Assembly: GCF_015999545.1 (NCBI RefSeq)
Contig: NZ_CP065546.1
Span: 4,558,001 to 4,622,000 of the forward strand
DNA: 64,000 bases
Source of the DNA: Lysinibacillus sp. JNUCC-52
Lineage (GTDB): Bacteria > Bacillota > Bacilli > Bacillales_A > Planococcaceae
Direction of reading: 5' to 3'
The position numbers and the translations under genes were made by a program. This document shows, piece by piece, positions 47,901 to 55,883 of the stretch (its first letter is position 1; each line of letters begins with the position of its first letter). The notes under the pieces were generated by a model that had not been told where the DNA came from, searched no databases, and saw nothing but the letters and a program-made list of their open reading frames with translations.

Positions 47901-48478
47901 GTAGTATTGGCAGGTGTTGCAGCATTATATGGTGGAAGTATTTGAGACTTCAAATCTGGATGTTTATAATCTACACCAGAATCGATAACTGCCACTTTAA
48001 CCTCATGATTTCCTGCTAATGATAAAGCTCTATCAATTTGCAGTAAGTCTAAATGATACATATCTTTTTTCTTTGGATCTACAATCGTATTAAAGGAATA
48101 ATACTTGTAGCTTGGAGATACACTTTTAACTCCGTTTTGCTTGCCATAATACGAAAAAGCCTCTTCTAATGTTACACCTTTTTGAAGTTGGACTACTTCG
48201 TAGCCTAATGCAGGAATCGATCGAATTACTTTTGAACCAATTTTACTATGTACGGTCTTAGCAAGGCCCGAATGTTTAACGATAATCGTATCGGGACTAA
48301 TCCATTCGTTTCCTCCATTTTGATAGTTGAACTGCTTTAAAGCTTGCTTTTTTTTGCTAGCGAGCATACTTGTCACCAATTCTGGGTTCTGTGGTGCTTC
48401 AGCAAAGGCAGAAGCAGCAGGAACCATTAGTGCAGAACATGCTACGACAGCGATTGATTTCATCACCCAGTTTTTCAA
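44960..48478 (-). CDS. Large secreted subtilisin-like serine protease with PPC-type repeats
   Basis: A 1172-residue secreted protein. A signal peptide (1-27, cleavage near ASAFA) precedes an I9-like propeptide (about 60-128) and an S8 catalytic domain (about 140-425) with Asp166 in VIDSGVD, His198 in DPHGTHVAG, Asn290 in AAAGN and Ser356 in SGTSMASP. The remaining 750 residues are acidic and made of about five beta-sandwich units resembling PPC domains, each with a DKDYF/DEDYF-type motif. The start is TTG at 48478 behind GGAGGG; the ATG at 48514 would spoil the signal peptide. No LPXTG anchor, so it is likely released. Monocistronic. Confidence 0.9.
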   Translation of the reverse strand: MKNWVMKSIAVVACSALMVPAASAFAEAPQNPELVTSMLASKKKQALKQFNYQNGGNEWISPDTIIVKHSGLAKTVHSKIGSKVIRSIPALGYEVVQLQKGVTLEEAFSYYGKQNGVKSVSPSYKYYSFNTIVDPKKKDMYHLDLLQIDRALSLAGNHEVKVAVIDSGVDYKHPDLKSQILPPYNAATPANTTFSDPHGTHVAGIIAATKDNGFGGYGVFPAAKILPIDVFNGKQSANDFVIAQGILHAIEQNADVINMSLGGYGESPLMQEAVQKAIDKGITIVAAAGNDSTDYYSFPASFEGVISVGSTNKHNKLSSYSNYGPSVDIVAPGEEIYSTVYDGKKGSSFTTFSGTSMASPVVAGVAALLKSKYPTLKPHEIEAILEMTAKDLGERGYDLTYGHGLVDPFKALHFDLNNLPKRYSETNEERLNNAKVLNKNSKNTEKGEFKLPDEKKWYKIELDAGEYAQLSLKGASYFDYAFDLYFYPAGQKDESETINVNDVRAGKQEGYLYKAEQAGTLLIGVKDYNGSYSLKGASNFIFTAETTKELPIDSLAIDSPYNIQQFPFSTAGENYTLLSEDQQIDKDYFTFSVTEPSTLKFDLSGIPGVTASMEIYLKSELDSIPTEQVDVEENEIAPYPIQAYFSSEKGENASIVFDAIPEEEYVLSVSNDNSGVISIDILLSGGIDNEEKSSINESIIPYTLKGEIVHLPEDEDGLPLNEPIVEDDLPYSENEPAPLKGKKRERVNNFLNISLDSDFDENAIDADLIMENAIPYNIGESQKAYFQTEYDEDYFVFTAPEDAIYGFQIKKGYNHKPAATLLEYDEETNELLPFSSLTNDPGLIGLLYGITIDENDAKAIALKKDKTYVVKIINTGGHSIEPYTLSTSKMVAIPDDKNNDINADIDAQTIVPGKDYQNHLLYNDDKDYYYYKQRGEDTVLSLLISSVPYTNKQLNQLPKELQFDLKFSGSIIEDTNGNMQIDDEELATEIPFGQGESLFEIFLGLSGTSEVNTSFLAKRNHGYFITINGTDFGLVSLQPYTLSVFNHKNVDEDANSTLVNGLPTEPTKLTKSGDKYVANQYLNASVPFGDKDYFEFYNDRKRDVFFSLQTEKGLDGVIRIIDAFGKTVETLDLYGSKDTEIGFVELDKGTYYIEVSEVNGKASTKPYTLEVQ

Positions 48479-48565
48479 TTGTTTTCCCTCCTTGAGTAAA
48501 ATATGACATTTCACTATTTATAACGGATGGATAAAAGAAAAGTTTCATCATTCCTCAACAAATTT

Positions 48566-49438
48566 TTATAAAATTGTTTGTAAATTGTTTGAGTGCCTGT
48601 CACCCAAATGCTCAATTAGATTTTGTAAGTCTTCTTTTGAACGAGGCATCTGTATATTCTTATCAAAAAGATTTTTATTTTGCAGGGCGAGAGTTATGTC
48701 AAAAACCCAAGGTCGTTCAAGATGCGCTAGTTCAAGCAACTTCTCCTGATAGAACAATTCAACAGGATCCCCATTATAAATAACTTTACCTTCCTCCATC
48801 ACAATTATTTGATCTGCCCATTCATAAGCCAAAGCAATATCATGGGTCGCCAATAAAAATGTTCGTTGCCCATTTTCTAATTTAGCTAAATAATGTAAAA
48901 GCTTTGCAGCATAATAATTGTCTAGTCCAGCAGTTGGTTCATCTAATAATAAAACAGACGGTTCCATTGCGAGCACACCTGCCATCGCCACACGTTTTTT
49001 CTGTCCGACACTTAAAAAATGAATCGGTTTCTCTAGTAATGATTCGACCTCTGTTTGTGCGACAGCCCAGGCGATTTTTTCCTCGATTTTTTCTTGTGAC
49101 CAGCCAAGATTTAATGGACCGAAAGCGATGTCTTGCTTTACGGTACCTGAAAAAAGTTGATTGTCAGCATCTTGAAATACGATGCCTACTTGTTGGCGTA
49201 ATGCTGATAATGCTTTTCTTGAATAGCTAAGTGCTTCGTTGCAAAAGGTAATATTGCCAGCGGTCGGTTTTAAAATCCCATTTAGATGCTGAAATAATGT
49301 TGATTTACCAGCACCATTATGACCGAGTATGGCGATTTTTTTCCCCTTTGGAATTTGTAATGTAATATCTGTTAGTGCTTCAGTACCGTCTGCATAGGCA
49401 TACGATAACTGTTGAAGCTCAAAATAAAGTTCAGTCAT
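48566..49438 (-). CDS. cbiO: Cobalt ECF transporter ATP-binding protein
   Basis: A 290-residue ABC ATPase. Walker A GHNGAGKST, signature LSVGQKKRVAMAG, Walker B VLLLDEPTAGLD and the switch His in ATHD are intact. The start at 49438 follows GGAGG and overlaps the stop of cbiQ by four bases; the ATG at 49495 is inside cbiQ. The last dozen residues are encoded by a REP-like repeat (48582-48603) and a short tandem AAATTGTTTG. As last gene of the cbiMNQO unit it energises cobalt uptake. Confidence 0.92.
   Translation of the reverse strand: MTELYFELQQLSYAYADGTEALTDITLQIPKGKKIAILGHNGAGKSTLFQHLNGILKPTAGNITFCNEALSYSRKALSALRQQVGIVFQDADNQLFSGTVKQDIAFGPLNLGWSQEKIEEKIAWAVAQTEVESLLEKPIHFLSVGQKKRVAMAGVLAMEPSVLLLDEPTAGLDNYYAAKLLHYLAKLENGQRTFLLATHDIALAYEWADQIIVMEEGKVIYNGDPVELFYQEKLLELAHLERPWVFDITLALQNKNLFDKNIQMPRSKEDLQNLIEHLGDRHSNNLQTIL
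48582..48603 (+). repeat. REP-like repeat, copy 4, inside the 3' end of cbiO
   Basis: AAATTGTTTGA followed by GTGCCTGTCAC. Copies 1-3 are intergenic; this one is in frame in cbiO (opposite strand) and encodes GDRHSNNL. A second AAATTGTTTG directly upstream (48571-48580) looks like a partial tandem copy. Confidence 0.7.
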
Positions 49439-50208
49439 GAGAAAAAACCTCCATATAAGATGAGGAATAAAAAAATAATAACCATTCCAAACCAATTTTT
49501 CTTGCTGTATCGTACACTATCTTGCCAATAGACCGATTCGCCACCACGTGCCTGCATCGCATTATTAAGTTCGCGACTACGTTGAAACATTTCGGCAAAC
49601 AATGCTGCAATGAGCATGGAAATCGACCTAAGCCATTGCATAGGTGATTGATAGCCAAGGCGTGATTGTTGCGCAAGATGGATTTTTTGCATGCTATTTA
49701 AAAAAATAAAAATAAATCGATACGTAAGCTCTACTAACTCTACAAATAAAACAGGTAGATGCCATTGTCGTAATACGTGGCAAATAGATTGGACCGATGT
49801 TGTTAATATTAAAAAGTACAAACAACTAATGCTACCTAGTACACTGAACAATAACTGCTGTGCTGTAATCAAACTTGCATTACCGATGAAAATGGTCCAA
49901 TGACTAAGTGAAAATGCAAAGCGATGTGCTGGTAGTATACTTGAATTTGGTGCAATTGAAATCAAAATAGATACTAAACTAGATAGTAGAAAAAAACCTG
50001 GTAACAATAGTAATTTTACATAATATGAAAAGGGAATTTTTGCGTATAAAATGATAAAAGCACTCATTACAATAAATGTAATGAGTGAAATAAGTTCATC
50101 TTTCACGATAAGCGATAATAGCAGTAACCCTAAGGAAAACGTCATTTTTTCTAACGGATGAACAGTCGCTAGTTTATTCATATAAGCATATTTATCAATG
50201 AGTAACAT
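49435..50208 (-). CDS. cbiQ: Cobalt ECF transporter T component
   Basis: A 257-residue membrane protein with five to six hydrophobic helices and the coupling-helix motif AEMFQRSRELNNAMQARGG, which binds the ATPase. It links CbiM/CbiN to CbiO. ATG after AGGAAGG-type purines. It sits three bases behind cbiN and overlaps cbiO. Confidence 0.92.
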   Translation of the reverse strand: MLLIDKYAYMNKLATVHPLEKMTFSLGLLLLSLIVKDELISLITFIVMSAFIILYAKIPFSYYVKLLLLPGFFLLSSLVSILISIAPNSSILPAHRFAFSLSHWTIFIGNASLITAQQLLFSVLGSISCLYFLILTTSVQSICHVLRQWHLPVLFVELVELTYRFIFIFLNSMQKIHLAQQSRLGYQSPMQWLRSISMLIAALFAEMFQRSRELNNAMQARGGESVYWQDSVRYSKKNWFGMVIIFLFLILYGGFFS

Positions 50209-50211
50209 TGT

Positions 50212-50484
50212 TTAACCTTCCTTATGCTTGCCGCGCATATAGCCTACAAAATAGCCGATAAAGCCAGCACCAATCGCAGCCTGTAATACGAATAATAAGC
50301 TTTCAATTTCACCGCTTGGTGGCTCCCATAAGCTTTCAAACCATGGTTCATACTCTGCATTAATTTCACCGATTGCAGCTTCTGCTTCTCCGTCAGCACC
50401 ACCAAATTCTGCACCCTTTTGTACGAAAAGGGGGATGATTGCTAAAAGTACAACGACAGCTAGTAGCAGTAAATTTTTCTTCAT
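50212..50484 (-). CDS. cbiN: Cobalt transport protein CbiN
   Basis: A 90-residue protein with two transmembrane helices (about 4-20 and 65-85) joined by an extracytoplasmic loop with acidic residues. CbiN is the auxiliary subunit typical of cobalt (not nickel) ECF systems and is needed for metal insertion into CbiM. The start at 50484 follows AAAGGAGG; the ATG at 50514 would reach into cbiM. Confidence 0.9.
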   Translation of the reverse strand: MKKNLLLLAVVVLLAIIPLFVQKGAEFGGADGEAEAAIGEINAEYEPWFESLWEPPSGEIESLLFVLQAAIGAGFIGYFVGYMRGKHKEG

Positions 50485-50485
50485 C

Positions 50486-51232
50486 CTAATGTGCCTCCTT
50501 TGCTGAGAAAACACGAAGAGCCTTTAATTCGCTCACATTGTATTTTTTTAGGAAATTCATGACGATAACAGTTAAAATTCCTTCACTAATTGCGAGAGGA
50601 ATTTGTGTTAAAGCAAAAATCCCTGCAAATTTTGTGAATGAAGCCATAAAGCCTCCTACTTCAGAAGGGAAAGCTAGTGCTAATTGAACTGAAGTGACAA
50701 CGTAAGTACCTAAGTCCCCAAGCATCGCGGCAAAAAAGACAGCGATAGAAAATGAAAGACCAATTTTTTGAGAACCTTTAAAGACATAATACGCAATAAT
50801 TGGACCTACAATCGCCATTGAGAAAGCATTCGCACCTAAAGTAGTAATACCACCATGCGCTAAAAGTAAAGATTGAAATAATAAAACGATTGTTCCGATT
50901 ACGCTCATTGCTAATGGCCCGAAAAGAACCGTACCAAGACCAACACCAGTAGGATGTGAGCAGCTTCCTGTTACTGATGGGATTTTCAGTGCTGATAAAA
51001 CGAATGCAAACGCACCTGATAAGCCTAATATCATTTTTGTTTCAGGATTTTCATCAATTGTTTTACGAATAGAACGCAATCCTAAAATAATAAATGGAAT
51101 CGAAACGACCCACCAAAAAATCGCCCATTCAATCGGCAAAAACCCTTCCATGATATGCATGGCAAACGCTCGATTTGGTACTAGTAAAAAAGCTAGTAAG
51201 AAATAACTAAGTTTCCAAAATGAAAATTTCAA
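50486..51232 (-). CDS. cbiM: Cobalt ECF transporter substrate-binding component
   Basis: A 248-residue membrane protein with a signal-type N-terminus; after the likely cleavage at AFA the mature protein begins MHIMEGFLP, the conserved N-terminus whose His and amino group ligate cobalt. A further His motif, SCSHPTG, follows. Start TTG at 51232 is preferred because AAGGAGG stands seven bases before it; the ATG two codons upstream is too close to it. Preceded by a B12 riboswitch. Confidence 0.9.
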   Translation of the reverse strand: MKFSFWKLSYFLLAFLLVPNRAFAMHIMEGFLPIEWAIFWWVVSIPFIILGLRSIRKTIDENPETKMILGLSGAFAFVLSALKIPSVTGSCSHPTGVGLGTVLFGPLAMSVIGTIVLLFQSLLLAHGGITTLGANAFSMAIVGPIIAYYVFKGSQKIGLSFSIAVFFAAMLGDLGTYVVTSVQLALAFPSEVGGFMASFTKFAGIFALTQIPLAISEGILTVIVMNFLKKYNVSELKALRVFSAKEAH

Positions 51233-51275
51233 AACCATTCCTCCTTCACAGTCATTTTCGAATGTAGGATGCGCA

Positions 51276-51310
51276 ATAAAAAAAGCACTTCTCCGTCTAG
51301 GAAAAAGTGC
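51276..51310 (-). terminator. Leader terminator of the cbiMNQO operon
   Basis: On the minus strand GCACTTTTTCC pairs with GGAGAAGTGC around a 5-base loop and is followed by TTTTTT. It lies between the riboswitch and cbiM, where a B12-triggered terminator is expected. Confidence 0.8.
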
Positions 51311-51384
51311 ATAGCTGAAAAAGCAAATACTAATGGTCATTTGCTAAGCCGCACACCTATCCTCGTAGGTTGAAACGATCACGA

Positions 51385-51547
51385 TTTTTTCGGCAGGTCT
51401 CCTGGCTTAAGATCAACATTTTATAGGCCTTCCCGTCCTTTGGACAGTGACATTTTCTATAAAATTCCCTCATACAGTGGCGGGACCGCGCCGGACTTAA
51501 ACCGGCTTCCCTTTTAAGCGAAATGTATACACTTCGCACCGAAAAAA
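51385..51547 (-). promoter_or_regulatory. Cobalamin riboswitch (cbiMNQO leader)
   Basis: Read on the minus strand: P1 arm TTTTTTCGG at the 5' end and CCGAAAAAA at the 3' end, AAAAGGGAAGCCGG, the conserved GCGGTCCCGCCACTGT, a GGGAAGGCC segment, and the B12 box AAGCCAGGAGACCTGCC. This is the full set of class-I cobalamin-riboswitch landmarks. AdoCbl binding should shut off the cobalt transporter. Confidence 0.95.
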
Positions 51548-51737
51548 GATGAAATTGTGAGTTTTCACGAAGAAGTGTAACATGTTTTTCCAATCATAAG
51601 CTATTCTTTTTTTGTAAAAAGATTTTTTAATAGAATTACATTCTAGAAAATTCAGATAAATGTAAGAGAGAATCAATCAATTTTAACGGAATATTTGTTG
51701 AAATTTTATTAAAAATCTAATAAATAAAAAAGAAATG

Positions 51738-51767
51738 TTGAAAAGAGTAAAAATAATAGGCTATGAT
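51738..51767 (+). promoter_or_regulatory. Sigma-A promoter of the cbi operon
   Basis: TTGAAA at 51738-51743, 18 bases, then TATGAT at 51762-51767. It lies about 60 bases before the riboswitch. No other clear promoter is seen in 51548-51824. Confidence 0.6.
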
Positions 51768-51824
51768 AGAAACAGTTTTATATTCGTTTTATTAACATTT
51801 CATTTCAAAATTTAAATATAAATC

Positions 51825-51986
51825 CATCATTAAGTGCTCGATAGACTTCGAGATAATAGGGAAATCGGTGTAAATCCGATACAGCCCCCGCTACTGTAAT
51901 AGCTGATGAAATCGCAATGCCACTGGAAACTTGGGAAGGCGCGAAAGTAAGAGGAAGCTTAAGTCAGGAAACCTGCTTAGTTGATG
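51825..51986 (+). promoter_or_regulatory. Cobalamin riboswitch (cbi operon leader)
   Basis: AATAGGGAAATCGGTG, GCCCCCGCTACTGTAA, GGGAAGGCG and the B12 box AAGTCAGGAAACCTGCTT are present in order. The outer stem is CATCATTAAG at 51825-51834 with CTTAGTTGATG at 51976-51986 (one bulged base). It should repress ring synthesis when AdoCbl is plentiful. Confidence 0.95.
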
Positions 51987-52061
51987 ATATGCAAACTTTT
52001 CGGAGGGAGAAGTGAAGCGAGAGCGGATACGTGTATATTCGTTTTTATTTTGGCTTCTATA

Positions 52062-52101
52062 AAACCTTTACTCTTCGATGTTGAGTAAAGGTTTTTTCTT
52101 T
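52062..52101 (+). terminator. Leader terminator of the cbi operon
   Basis: A perfect 12-bp stem AAACCTTTACTC / GAGTAAAGGTTT with a 9-base loop, followed by TTTTTCTTTTT. It lies between the riboswitch and cbiW and is the likely expression platform. Confidence 0.92.
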
Positions 52102-52131
52102 TTCCTAAAAGTCAATGAGGGGAGAACAGCA

Positions 52132-52503
52132 ATGACAACTTGGAACTTAGAGGGCATGAAAACACATCTTTTTATTTGTAATGGTAGTAGTTGCATGAAA
52201 AAAGAGGCTGAGGAAATTACGTTGGCCATACGAGATGAAATAGAGAAATTAGCACTCGATAAGGAAATACATACAACAAGAACGCGTTGTAATGGCAGAT
52301 GCAAAGATGCATGTGTTGTAATCGCGTATCCACAGGGAAATTGGTATCGTGTGACAACAGTAGAGCATGGTAGAACGCTTGTAAAAGATTTAAACGATGA
52401 TTCTTTACATAGTGAGCATGTGTTTACTTTGACAGAAGGTACGTTGCAGCGTACCCCGCAAACAACAGCCATCAAAGGCATCGATAAGGTGAAAGAGGGG
52501 TAA
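52132..52503 (+). CDS. cbiW: CbiW-type [2Fe-2S] ferredoxin-like protein
   Basis: A 123-residue thioredoxin-fold ferredoxin-type protein. Cluster cysteines are suggested in FICNGSSCMKK (Cys with five between) and CNGRCKDAC. B. megaterium cbiW begins its cobI operon in the same way and probably supplies electrons to the pathway. The start at 52132 follows GGGGAGA; an earlier in-frame ATG lies inside the terminator hairpin and is not credible. Confidence 0.85.
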   Translation: MTTWNLEGMKTHLFICNGSSCMKKEAEEITLAIRDEIEKLALDKEIHTTRTRCNGRCKDACVVIAYPQGNWYRVTTVEHGRTLVKDLNDDSLHSEHVFTLTEGTLQRTPQTTAIKGIDKVKEG

Positions 52504-52506
52504 AAA

Positions 52507-54183
52507 ATGGCGCAAAAAGGAAAGATTTTTGTTGTAGGCTTTGGACCTGGGGATTTCAAGCATATTACAACCCGTGCTGTAGAGGCATTACAACAAAGTG
52601 AATTTATTATCGGTTATAAAACATATGTTGAGCTCATTCAAGATTTAGTAAGTGCAAAGTCGATTGTTAGTACTGGCATGACAGAAGAAGTGTCACGTGC
52701 ACAAGAAGCAGTTCGTCAAGCCGAGGCTGGAAATATTGTTGCGGTTATTTCGAGTGGTGACTCGGGCGTATATGGAATGGCTGGACTTGTATATGAAGTC
52801 CTCATTGAGCTTGGTTGGACGGAAGCAACAGGGATTGAAGTTGAGATTGTGCCAGGAATTTCTGCTATTAATTCTTGTGCAAGTTTGCTAGGCGCACCAA
52901 TTATGCATGATTCTTGCACGATTAGTTTAAGTGATCATTTAACGCCTTGGAATTTAATTGCAAAGCGTGTGGAAGCTGCGGCGATGGCGGATTTTGTCAT
53001 TGCTCTATATAACCCTAAAAGTGGCCGCCGTACACGTCAAATTGTAGAAGCGCAACGAATTTTACTAGAATATCGATCACCTGATACGCCTGTAGGACTT
53101 GTGAAAAGTGCCTACCGAGATCGTCAGGAAATAACAATGACAACGTTAGCAGAGATGCTCGAGCATGATATCGGCATGTTAACTACAGTAATTATTGGCA
53201 ATTCATCGACATTTTTCTATGACAATAAAATGATTACACCGCGTGGCTATCAGCGCAAATATACACTTGGAGAAGAAAAACAGCCTTTACGTCCACACCA
53301 GCGTTTAAGAGAAGAAAATGAACCGTGGGCAATGAACCAAGAAACAGGTACTGCACGCCAAGACTTTGCGGCAGATCCCAATGCAGGACGGATGAAAAGT
53401 AGTATTGCAATAGCACCTGCGCCTGTAACAGTACCAGAAAAATCATCATTGGAAATGGCAGCAACAGCACTTGCCATGGTGAAAGGAACAACTGTCACAA
53501 AGACAACAACAAAGTTAGTCCAGCAAAAAATGGAGTCGATTTTTGAACTTGCTGTTAGTCCAGGGGTAGCAAATAAATTTTTCACGCCACAACAAATGAT
53601 GACGTTAGCTGAAGTTGTGGGAGATGAAGGCACGATGGAATATACACCAGACCATCAAATTCATTTGAAAATTCCGACGACAGAGCCTGAAATGATTACT
53701 GAAAAGTTAAGAGCAGTAGGCTTTTTACTTGCACCAATAGGGGATGTGCTGTCATTAAAAGCCTGTGATTTCTGTTATGGAGAGAAGGCGGATTCAATTC
53801 CATATGCAGAGGAAATTCAAGATAAGCTTGGTGGATTATCCCTGCCTAAAACTTTAAATATTGGTTTTAATGGCTGTGGCATGGCGTGCTATCGAGCAGT
53901 GTTTGACGATATCGGTATCGTCTATCGAAAAAGTAAATTTGATGTTTTTATCGGCGCTAAGCCAGTAGGGCGTACAGCCCATGCGGCACAGCCCGTTGTA
54001 GAGGGGCTAGAGCCAGAACAGCTTATTCCGCTTATTACAGACATTATTGAGGAATACAAGGCAAATGCACATCCAAATGAACGCTTGTTCAAATATTTCA
54101 AACGGGTGAAAAAAATATTGCATTTTACGTATCAAGATATGTCGTCAAAAATAAAAGTAGAGCCAGCTCCGTGCGGCGACTAG
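52507..54183 (+). CDS. cbiH: CbiH60, precorrin-3B C17-methyltransferase with Fe-S domain
   Basis: A 558-residue fusion. Residues 1-245 are a tetrapyrrole methylase (GFGPGDFKH; SGDSGVYGMAG; VPGISAINSCAS), which methylates C-17 and contracts the ring. A variable linker (about 260-340) follows. Residues about 345-545 resemble nitrite/sulfite-reductase half-domains with Cys motifs ACDFC and NGCGMAC for a [4Fe-4S] cluster. This is the CbiH60 form known from B. megaterium. Confidence 0.92.
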   Translation: MAQKGKIFVVGFGPGDFKHITTRAVEALQQSEFIIGYKTYVELIQDLVSAKSIVSTGMTEEVSRAQEAVRQAEAGNIVAVISSGDSGVYGMAGLVYEVLIELGWTEATGIEVEIVPGISAINSCASLLGAPIMHDSCTISLSDHLTPWNLIAKRVEAAAMADFVIALYNPKSGRRTRQIVEAQRILLEYRSPDTPVGLVKSAYRDRQEITMTTLAEMLEHDIGMLTTVIIGNSSTFFYDNKMITPRGYQRKYTLGEEKQPLRPHQRLREENEPWAMNQETGTARQDFAADPNAGRMKSSIAIAPAPVTVPEKSSLEMAATALAMVKGTTVTKTTTKLVQQKMESIFELAVSPGVANKFFTPQQMMTLAEVVGDEGTMEYTPDHQIHLKIPTTEPEMITEKLRAVGFLLAPIGDVLSLKACDFCYGEKADSIPYAEEIQDKLGGLSLPKTLNIGFNGCGMACYRAVFDDIGIVYRKSKFDVFIGAKPVGRTAHAAQPVVEGLEPEQLIPLITDIIEEYKANAHPNERLFKYFKRVKKILHFTYQDMSSKIKVEPAPCGD

Positions 54184-54198
54184 TGAGGAGATAAAAAA

Positions 54199-55113
54199 AT
54201 GAAAGCAATTTTATTTGTTGGCCATGGTAGCCGTTTAGCAGCAGGAAACGACGAGGTGCGCACGTTTATCGAGCAAATGACACCTCGAGTTGATAAAAGT
54301 TTTTTAGTTGAAACATGTTTTTTGGAGTTTGCCTCTCCTAACATAGAAGAAGGTATTACGAATTGTATAAACAAGGGTGCTACAGAGGTCCATGTAATTC
54401 CGATTATTCTACTTCATGCAGGCCATTCAAAAATGCATATACCTGCAGAAATCGAACATGCACGTGAACATTATCCAAACATTACATTTACCTATGGGCA
54501 AACAATCGGTATTCATGATGAAATATTTGCTATTTTAGAAGACCGCTTAGCAGAAATCGGCTTTAATACTGAAGAAGAACATAAGGATACTGCCATTTTA
54601 TTAATTGCACGAGGTGGTAGTGACCCAGCTGCAAATGGTGATTTTTATAAAATTACTCGTTTGTTATGGGAAAAACTGAACGTTCCTTATGTGGAAAGTG
54701 CTTTTATGGGCGTGACAGATCCTCGTGTTGAAGAAGGCATTGAACGCTGCGTTAAACTAGGGGCGAAAAAAATTATTATGCTACCGTACTTTTTATTCAC
54801 AGGTATTTTAATGGAACGTATGAATGGTATGTGCGAGCAATTTAATAAGCAATATCCTGACTGTGATATTCAAATTGCTAACTATTTTGGCTACCATGAA
54901 CGTTTGCAAAATGTCCTTTTAAACCGTATTGAGCAAGCAGTAAATGGTACATCAACAGGTATGCAAGATTTAGAAAATTATCGTGCTTATGCGGCGGTAC
55001 ATGGACATGCGCATCATCATCACCATCATGACCACGACCACGATCACGATCACGACCATCATGACCATGACCACCATCATGACCATCATCATAACGAGGA
55101 GCTAGTAAAATGA
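54199..55113 (+). CDS. cbiX: Sirohydrochlorin cobaltochelatase, long form with His-rich tail
   Basis: A 304-residue two-domain chelatase that inserts cobalt into sirohydrochlorin. Metal-site motifs are HGSRLAAG and HAGHSKMHIP in the first half; the second half (about 130-255) is a degenerate copy with ARGGSDPAANGDF. The last approximately 35 residues are a His/Asp-rich tail (about 20 His), probably for metal storage. Unlike the characterised B. megaterium CbiXL, no MXCXXC cluster motif is present. Overlaps cbiJ by four bases. Confidence 0.92.
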   Translation: MKAILFVGHGSRLAAGNDEVRTFIEQMTPRVDKSFLVETCFLEFASPNIEEGITNCINKGATEVHVIPIILLHAGHSKMHIPAEIEHAREHYPNITFTYGQTIGIHDEIFAILEDRLAEIGFNTEEEHKDTAILLIARGGSDPAANGDFYKITRLLWEKLNVPYVESAFMGVTDPRVEEGIERCVKLGAKKIIMLPYFLFTGILMERMNGMCEQFNKQYPDCDIQIANYFGYHERLQNVLLNRIEQAVNGTSTGMQDLENYRAYAAVHGHAHHHHHHDHDHDHDHDHHDHDHHHDHHHNEELVK

Positions 55114-55871
55114 TTTTCATGTTAGCAGGTACGAGTGACGCAAGGAATCTTGCACTTGAATTGCAGTCAGTGGGCTATGCTGTGACGGCGACAGTTGTGA
55201 CAGATTCAGCCGCTTCAAGCCTTGCAGAGGTAGGTCTACCACATCTAGTTGGTAGACTAACGGCTGAGGAAATGGCAGCAATACTTACAGAACGCGGATA
55301 TCGTCTAGTTGTCGATGCTTCACATCCATTTGCAGAGGAAGCATCTAAAAATGCGATGGCAGCAGCAAAGAGTGCTGGTGTTCCATATATTCGATATGAA
55401 CGTGCGAATGAGCATTATGACCACCCGTTGATTACAGTTGTCAAAGACTATGAGGAAGCAGCACAATTAGCCGCAACAAAACGTGGTGTCATTATGCTGA
55501 CAACTGGCAGTAAAACGCTTGCAACGTTTACAAAAGTATTACAAGGCCTAGAAAATACACGTGTTATCGCACGTATGCTTCCGCGCCTTGATAATATGGA
55601 AAAATGTGAGGCACTTGGTGTGGCACAAAGAGACATTGTTGCTATTCAAGGTCCTTTTTCTAAAGAATTAAACGAAGCGTTATTTCGTCAATATGACGTG
55701 ACATTGATGATTACGAAAGAAAGTGGCAAGGTCGGCTCAGTCGATGAAAAGCTTGACGCAGCGCTGGCTTGTGGTATTGAAACAATATTAATCGCACGAC
55801 CAAATATAAAATACGGCCAGCAATATTCCTCATTTGAGGAAGTAGTACAGGCGGTACAACACATACTTTAG
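55110..55871 (+). CDS. cbiJ: Cobalt-precorrin-6A reductase
   Basis: A 253-residue NAD(P)H-dependent reductase (CbiJ/CobK). An N-terminal nucleotide-binding motif (MLAGTSDARNLA), the central stretch VDASHPFAEEASKNA and TTGSKTLATF are typical. It reduces the macrocycle of cobalt-precorrin-6A. Coupled to cbiX by an ATGA overlap. Confidence 0.91.
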   Translation: MIFMLAGTSDARNLALELQSVGYAVTATVVTDSAASSLAEVGLPHLVGRLTAEEMAAILTERGYRLVVDASHPFAEEASKNAMAAAKSAGVPYIRYERANEHYDHPLITVVKDYEEAAQLAATKRGVIMLTTGSKTLATFTKVLQGLENTRVIARMLPRLDNMEKCEALGVAQRDIVAIQGPFSKELNEALFRQYDVTLMITKESGKVGSVDEKLDAALACGIETILIARPNIKYGQQYSSFEEVVQAVQHIL

Positions 55872-55883
55872 GAGGCATTCCAT

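Noticed and set aside
55013..55105. Low-complexity repeat that might indicate an assembly artefact or tandem repeat locus
   Set aside because: It is in frame, encodes the His/Asp tail typical of long CbiX proteins and leads into the expected ATGA overlap with cbiJ.
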